From contig DATKVN010000085.1 in assembly GCA_035530055.1 (NCBI GenBank), positions 1-7,336 on the forward strand: a DNA stretch of 7,336 nt, in the 5' to 3' direction. Below, in pieces: positions 5,641 through 7,336 of this stretch. This stretch comes from a bacterium. Its GTDB lineage: Bacteria; UBA6262; WVXT01. The position numbers and the translations under genes were made by a program. The notes beneath the pieces are model-generated. The model worked only from the letters and a program-made list of their open reading frames with translations. It ran no database searches and was not told the origin of the DNA. Position 1 is the stretch's first letter. Each line of letters starts with the position of its first letter.

Positions 5641-5681
5641 AAAAAGCCCTGGCTTGAAAAAAGCCAGGGTTTTTTATTTTT
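5641..5681 (+). terminator. Intrinsic terminator after the cold-shock gene
   Basis: CCCTGGCTT (5647-5655) pairs perfectly with AAGCCAGGG (5661-5669) across the loop GAAAA, followed by TTTTTT (5670-5675), A and another T-run. An A-run (5641-5645) precedes the stem, so the hairpin can be extended. It closes the alkyltransferase/csp unit and insulates tyrS. Confidence 0.95.
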
Positions 5682-5695
5682 ATTGGATTTTTTTA

Positions 5696-5724
5696 TTGAT
5701 AATTTTAGGAAATTATGTTATAAA
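5696..5724 (+). promoter_or_regulatory. Extended -10 promoter for tyrS
   Basis: TTGATA (5696-5701), a 17-base spacer and TATAAA (5719-5724), with a TGT extended -10 element at 5716-5718. A start near 5731 leaves only about 25 bases of leader, too short for a T-box riboswitch, so tyrS here is not T-box controlled. Confidence 0.75.
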
Positions 5725-5755
5725 ATACTAACTAAAAAGTTGATGGGAATTTGAG

Positions 5756-6916
5756 ATGGCAAAAGACTTAGAGATAATAAGAAGGGGAACGGTAGAGGTT
5801 ATTTCTCCAGAAGAACTGAAGGAGAAATTGAACAGGCAAAAACCTTTAAGAGTGAAATTCGGTGCTGACCCTACAGCTCCCGATATTCATTTAGGTCATA
5901 CGGTGGTTCTGCAAAAATTGAAGCAGTTTCAGGACCTGGGTCACCAGATTGTGTTCATAATAGGCGATTTTACTGCCCGCATCGGAGATCCTTCAGAAAG
6001 GTCTGAAGCGAGAAAGCCACTCACTCTCCAAGAAATAAAAAAGAATGCAAAGACTTATCAAAAACAGGTTTTTAAAATTTTAGATAAAAGGAAGACGGAA
6101 GTGCTTTTTAATAGTAAATGGTTTGATAAGATGAGTTCGTCGGATGTTATGAAGCTTTCTTCCCATTCCACAGTTGCCCAAATGTTAGCCAGGGCAGATT
6201 TTAAAGAAAGATTTAATCGAGAAATAGATATAAGCATCTTGGAATTTATTTATCCTCTACTTCAAGCATACGATTCAATTCAAGTGAAAGCTGACATAGA
6301 AATTGGAGGAACGGATCAAAAATTTAATCTGTTAATGGGGCGCCAATTACAGAGAGATTTTAATCAGAAGCCCCAGGTTATAATAACTATGCCTCTTTTA
6401 GAAGGCACAGACGGCGTTAAGAAAATGAGCAAAAGTTATGGAAATTATATTAGCATAACTGAGCCTCCCAAGGAAATGTTCGGAAAGATTATGAGTATTT
6501 CTGATGAATTGATGGTCAAGTACTATGAATTATTAACTGAGGAAAATTTGGATAAAGTCAAGAAAATGCATCCTCGCCAGGCAAAAGCTGAACTGGCAAA
6601 AGAGCTCGTCCAGAAATATTATGACGAAACTGAAGCAGAAAAAGCTGAAGAAGGATTTGAGAAAGTTTTTGTTAAGAGGGAATTGCCTGAGGAGATAAAG
6701 GAAATTAGAATTCGTGAGAAGAAAATATGGGTTGTGGATTTATTGGTAAAGGCTGGCCTGGCTACAAGCAAAAACGAGGCAAAGAGGCTAATCACCCAGG
6801 GGAGCGTAAAGATAAATCAGAAAAGAATAAAAGATTCTGATATGGATTTGTTAATGGACAGGGAATATATAGTACAAGTGGGAAGAAGGAAGTTTAGAAG
6901 AATAATACAAGCATAA
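5756..6916 (+). CDS. tyrS: Tyrosyl-tRNA synthetase
   Basis: This class Ic synthetase activates tyrosine with ATP and charges tRNA-Tyr in the cytoplasm. Its 386 residues are near the usual 400. Seen: the ATP-binding HIGH-type motif DIHLGHT (residues 43-49) after KFGADPTAP; GDFTARIGDPSERSEAR at 70-86; the tyrosine-pocket region EFIYPLLQAYDS followed by DIEIGGTDQKFNLLMGRQ at 180-197; and the second catalytic loop KKMSKSYGNYI with KMSKS at 223-227. Residues about 325-385 form the S4 RNA-binding domain that clamps the tRNA (VDLLVKAGLATSKNEAKRLI, then QGSVKINQKRI). The sequence style is that of the longer-spaced TyrRS group common in many anaerobes and proteobacteria rather than B. subtilis TyrS. 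ATG 5756 has only a weak GGGA ribosome site (5745-5748), but the residues fit the family N-terminus. Downstream, a small basic protein gene is probably cotranscribed. Confidence 0.97.
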   Translation: MAKDLEIIRRGTVEVISPEELKEKLNRQKPLRVKFGADPTAPDIHLGHTVVLQKLKQFQDLGHQIVFIIGDFTARIGDPSERSEARKPLTLQEIKKNAKTYQKQVFKILDKRKTEVLFNSKWFDKMSSSDVMKLSSHSTVAQMLARADFKERFNREIDISILEFIYPLLQAYDSIQVKADIEIGGTDQKFNLLMGRQLQRDFNQKPQVIITMPLLEGTDGVKKMSKSYGNYISITEPPKEMFGKIMSISDELMVKYYELLTEENLDKVKKMHPRQAKAELAKELVQKYYDETEAEKAEEGFEKVFVKRELPEEIKEIRIREKKIWVVDLLVKAGLATSKNEAKRLITQGSVKINQKRIKDSDMDLLMDREYIVQVGRRKFRRIIQA

Positions 6917-6939
6917 ATTGACTGAAAGGAGATAAATAA

Positions 6940-7032
6940 ATGCCTAAAGGAAGAAGGCGCAAATTGCAGAAAATTCGTACTCACAAGCGGAAAAAGTTCC
7001 TGAGAAAGATGCGTCACAAGAAGAAAAAGTAG
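6940..7032 (+). CDS. Tiny basic AURKAIP1/COX24-type (bS22/mS38-like) ribosomal protein
   Basis: An open frame of 30 residues begins MPKGRRRKLQKIRTHKRKK and ends RKMRHKKKK. It contains almost only Lys, Arg and His with a few hydrophobics, as expected of a peptide buried in rRNA. The THKRKK...RKMRHKKK pattern resembles the bacterial AURKAIP1/COX24 (DUF1713) family, homologous to the C-terminus of mitochondrial mS38 and to the small mycobacterial subunit protein bS22, which binds near the decoding region. Support for translation: a strong site, AAAGGAG (6925-6931), eight bases before the ATG; a 23-base gap after tyrS; and a position beside another translation gene. It is too short for standard gene callers. 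The family call is by pattern recognition; the alternative is a bTHX-like basic peptide. Confidence 0.78.
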   Translation: MPKGRRRKLQKIRTHKRKKFLRKMRHKKKK

Positions 7033-7046
7033 TTTGACAGAAATAA

Positions 7047-7090
7047 CTTCGCCGCAAGCCCCTAGCTTCAGCTATGGGGATAAGGCGAAG
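7047..7090. repeat. Two-tier hairpin resembling an IS200/IS605 end
   Basis: The outer arms CTTCGCC (7047-7053) and GGCGAAG (7084-7090) enclose an inner hairpin CCCC-TAGC-TTCA-GCTA-t-GGGG (7059-7079) with one bulged T. The AAGCCCCTAGCTTCAGCTATGGGG type of sequence is common at the ends of IS200/IS605 and TnpB-only elements, where the single-strand hairpin is recognised by TnpA or forms the guide RNA scaffold. It sits 16 bases before the TnpB-like start, where a left end would lie. No T-run follows, so a plain intrinsic terminator for the tyrS unit is less likely, although it could still slow polymerase. Confidence 0.55.
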
Positions 7091-7105
7091 ATTTAGGTAT
7101 TGAAA

Positions 7106-7336
7106 ATGGAAGAAATGTCTAGCATATCTTCTTTTATTCTTGAATTGCCATTGCGGATTACGCCGCACGATGCCCATATTCTTGATCTACGTCTCGATGC
7201 TGGTCGTCAGCTATATAACGCCTGTCTGGGAGAAGCTCTACGGCGTTTGGATCTTATGCGGGAGTCTAAGGTATGGAAAGAGGCGAGAACTTGTAGAGGC
7301 AAAGACGAAAGACGTAAGCTGTTCTATAGTATTCAG
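7106..7336 (+). CDS. TnpB-like transposon-associated protein, N-terminal fragment (runs off window)
   Basis: An open frame of 77 codons from ATG 7106 continues past the window edge. It reads MEEMSSISSFILELPLRITP, then LRLDAGRQLYNACLGEALRRLDLMRESKVWKEARTC, and KDERRKLFYSIQ. The LDAGRQLYNACLGEALRRL segment matches the N-terminal region of IS200/IS605 (IS1341-type) OrfB/TnpB proteins, the RNA-guided nucleases from which Cas12 descends, in which an early helix carries (A/G)x.lYN..L. ATG 7115 (codon 4) is an equally possible start; neither has a strong ribosome site. The RuvC-like and zinc-finger parts that would confirm the family lie outside the window. The gene reads as a mobile element inserted behind the tyrS unit, with the hairpin at 7047-7090 as possible left end. 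Confidence 0.7.
   Translation, partial: MEEMSSISSFILELPLRITPHDAHILDLRLDAGRQLYNACLGEALRRLDLMRESKVWKEARTCRGKDERRKLFYSIQ

Noticed and set aside
5725-5755. T-box riboswitch ahead of tyrS.
   Set aside because: The predicted leader is about 25 bases; there is no room for a specifier stem or antiterminator.
7034-7062. Promoter for the TnpB-like gene from TTGACA at 7034-7039.
   Set aside because: The sequence 17 bases downstream is AGCCCC within the hairpin; no -10 element exists at acceptable spacing.

Overview
The window reads as part of a bacterial chromosome, moderately AT-rich with tightly packed genes. All complete genes lie on the + strand. Three near-consensus sigma-70 type promoters, one strong intrinsic terminator and Shine-Dalgarno sites with ATG or TTG starts show bacterial expression signals. 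A ferredoxin-dependent 2-oxoacid oxidoreductase (Kor type) suggests anaerobic, or low-potential ferredoxin-based, central metabolism. A secreted TPR/DUF3857/transglutaminase-like protein suggests a Gram-negative-type envelope. The HD-GYP domain, bacterial TyrRS and Csp exclude an archaeon. I cannot assign a phylum from the sequence alone; an uncultivated anaerobic lineage is plausible but is inference.

Layout. (1) 1-1314: a tail-to-head overlapping operon with the end of korB, then korC, then a short ArgA-type GNAT acetyltransferase. The genes are joined by two ATGA overlaps, linking 2-oxoglutarate chemistry to probable glutamate acetylation. (2) 1314-1361: a 48-bp imperfect palindrome between the acetyltransferase gene and the next gene. 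(3) 1385-3781: a 798-residue exported TPR-DUF3857-transglutaminase-like protein with an intact Cys-His-Asp triad, started by TTG. (4) 3792-4748: three TCGTTCAA-like boxes spaced 20 and 10 bp apart, a consensus promoter, and a 266-residue protein that fuses an excisionase/MerR-type DNA-binding helix-turn-helix to an HD-GYP c-di-GMP phosphodiesterase domain. (5) 4749-5026: no gene, but a mosaic of small GC-rich palindromes that resembles dispersed intergenic repeats. (6) 5027-5681: a self-contained transcription unit (promoter, minimal MGMT-type alkyltransferase domain, cold-shock protein, terminator). (7) 5696-7032: an extended -10 promoter, tyrS, and a 30-residue very basic COX24/bS22-like ribosomal protein gene that is easily overlooked. 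(8) 7047-7336: a two-tier hairpin resembling IS200/IS605 ends, then the 5' part of a TnpB-like gene running off the window.

The most distinctive items are the HTH-HD-GYP fusion (a candidate one-component c-di-GMP regulator), the ordered boxes in front of its promoter, the tiny ribosomal protein gene behind tyrS, and the two palindromic intergenic elements. I see no clear evidence for a wholly new multi-gene defence or biosynthetic system.
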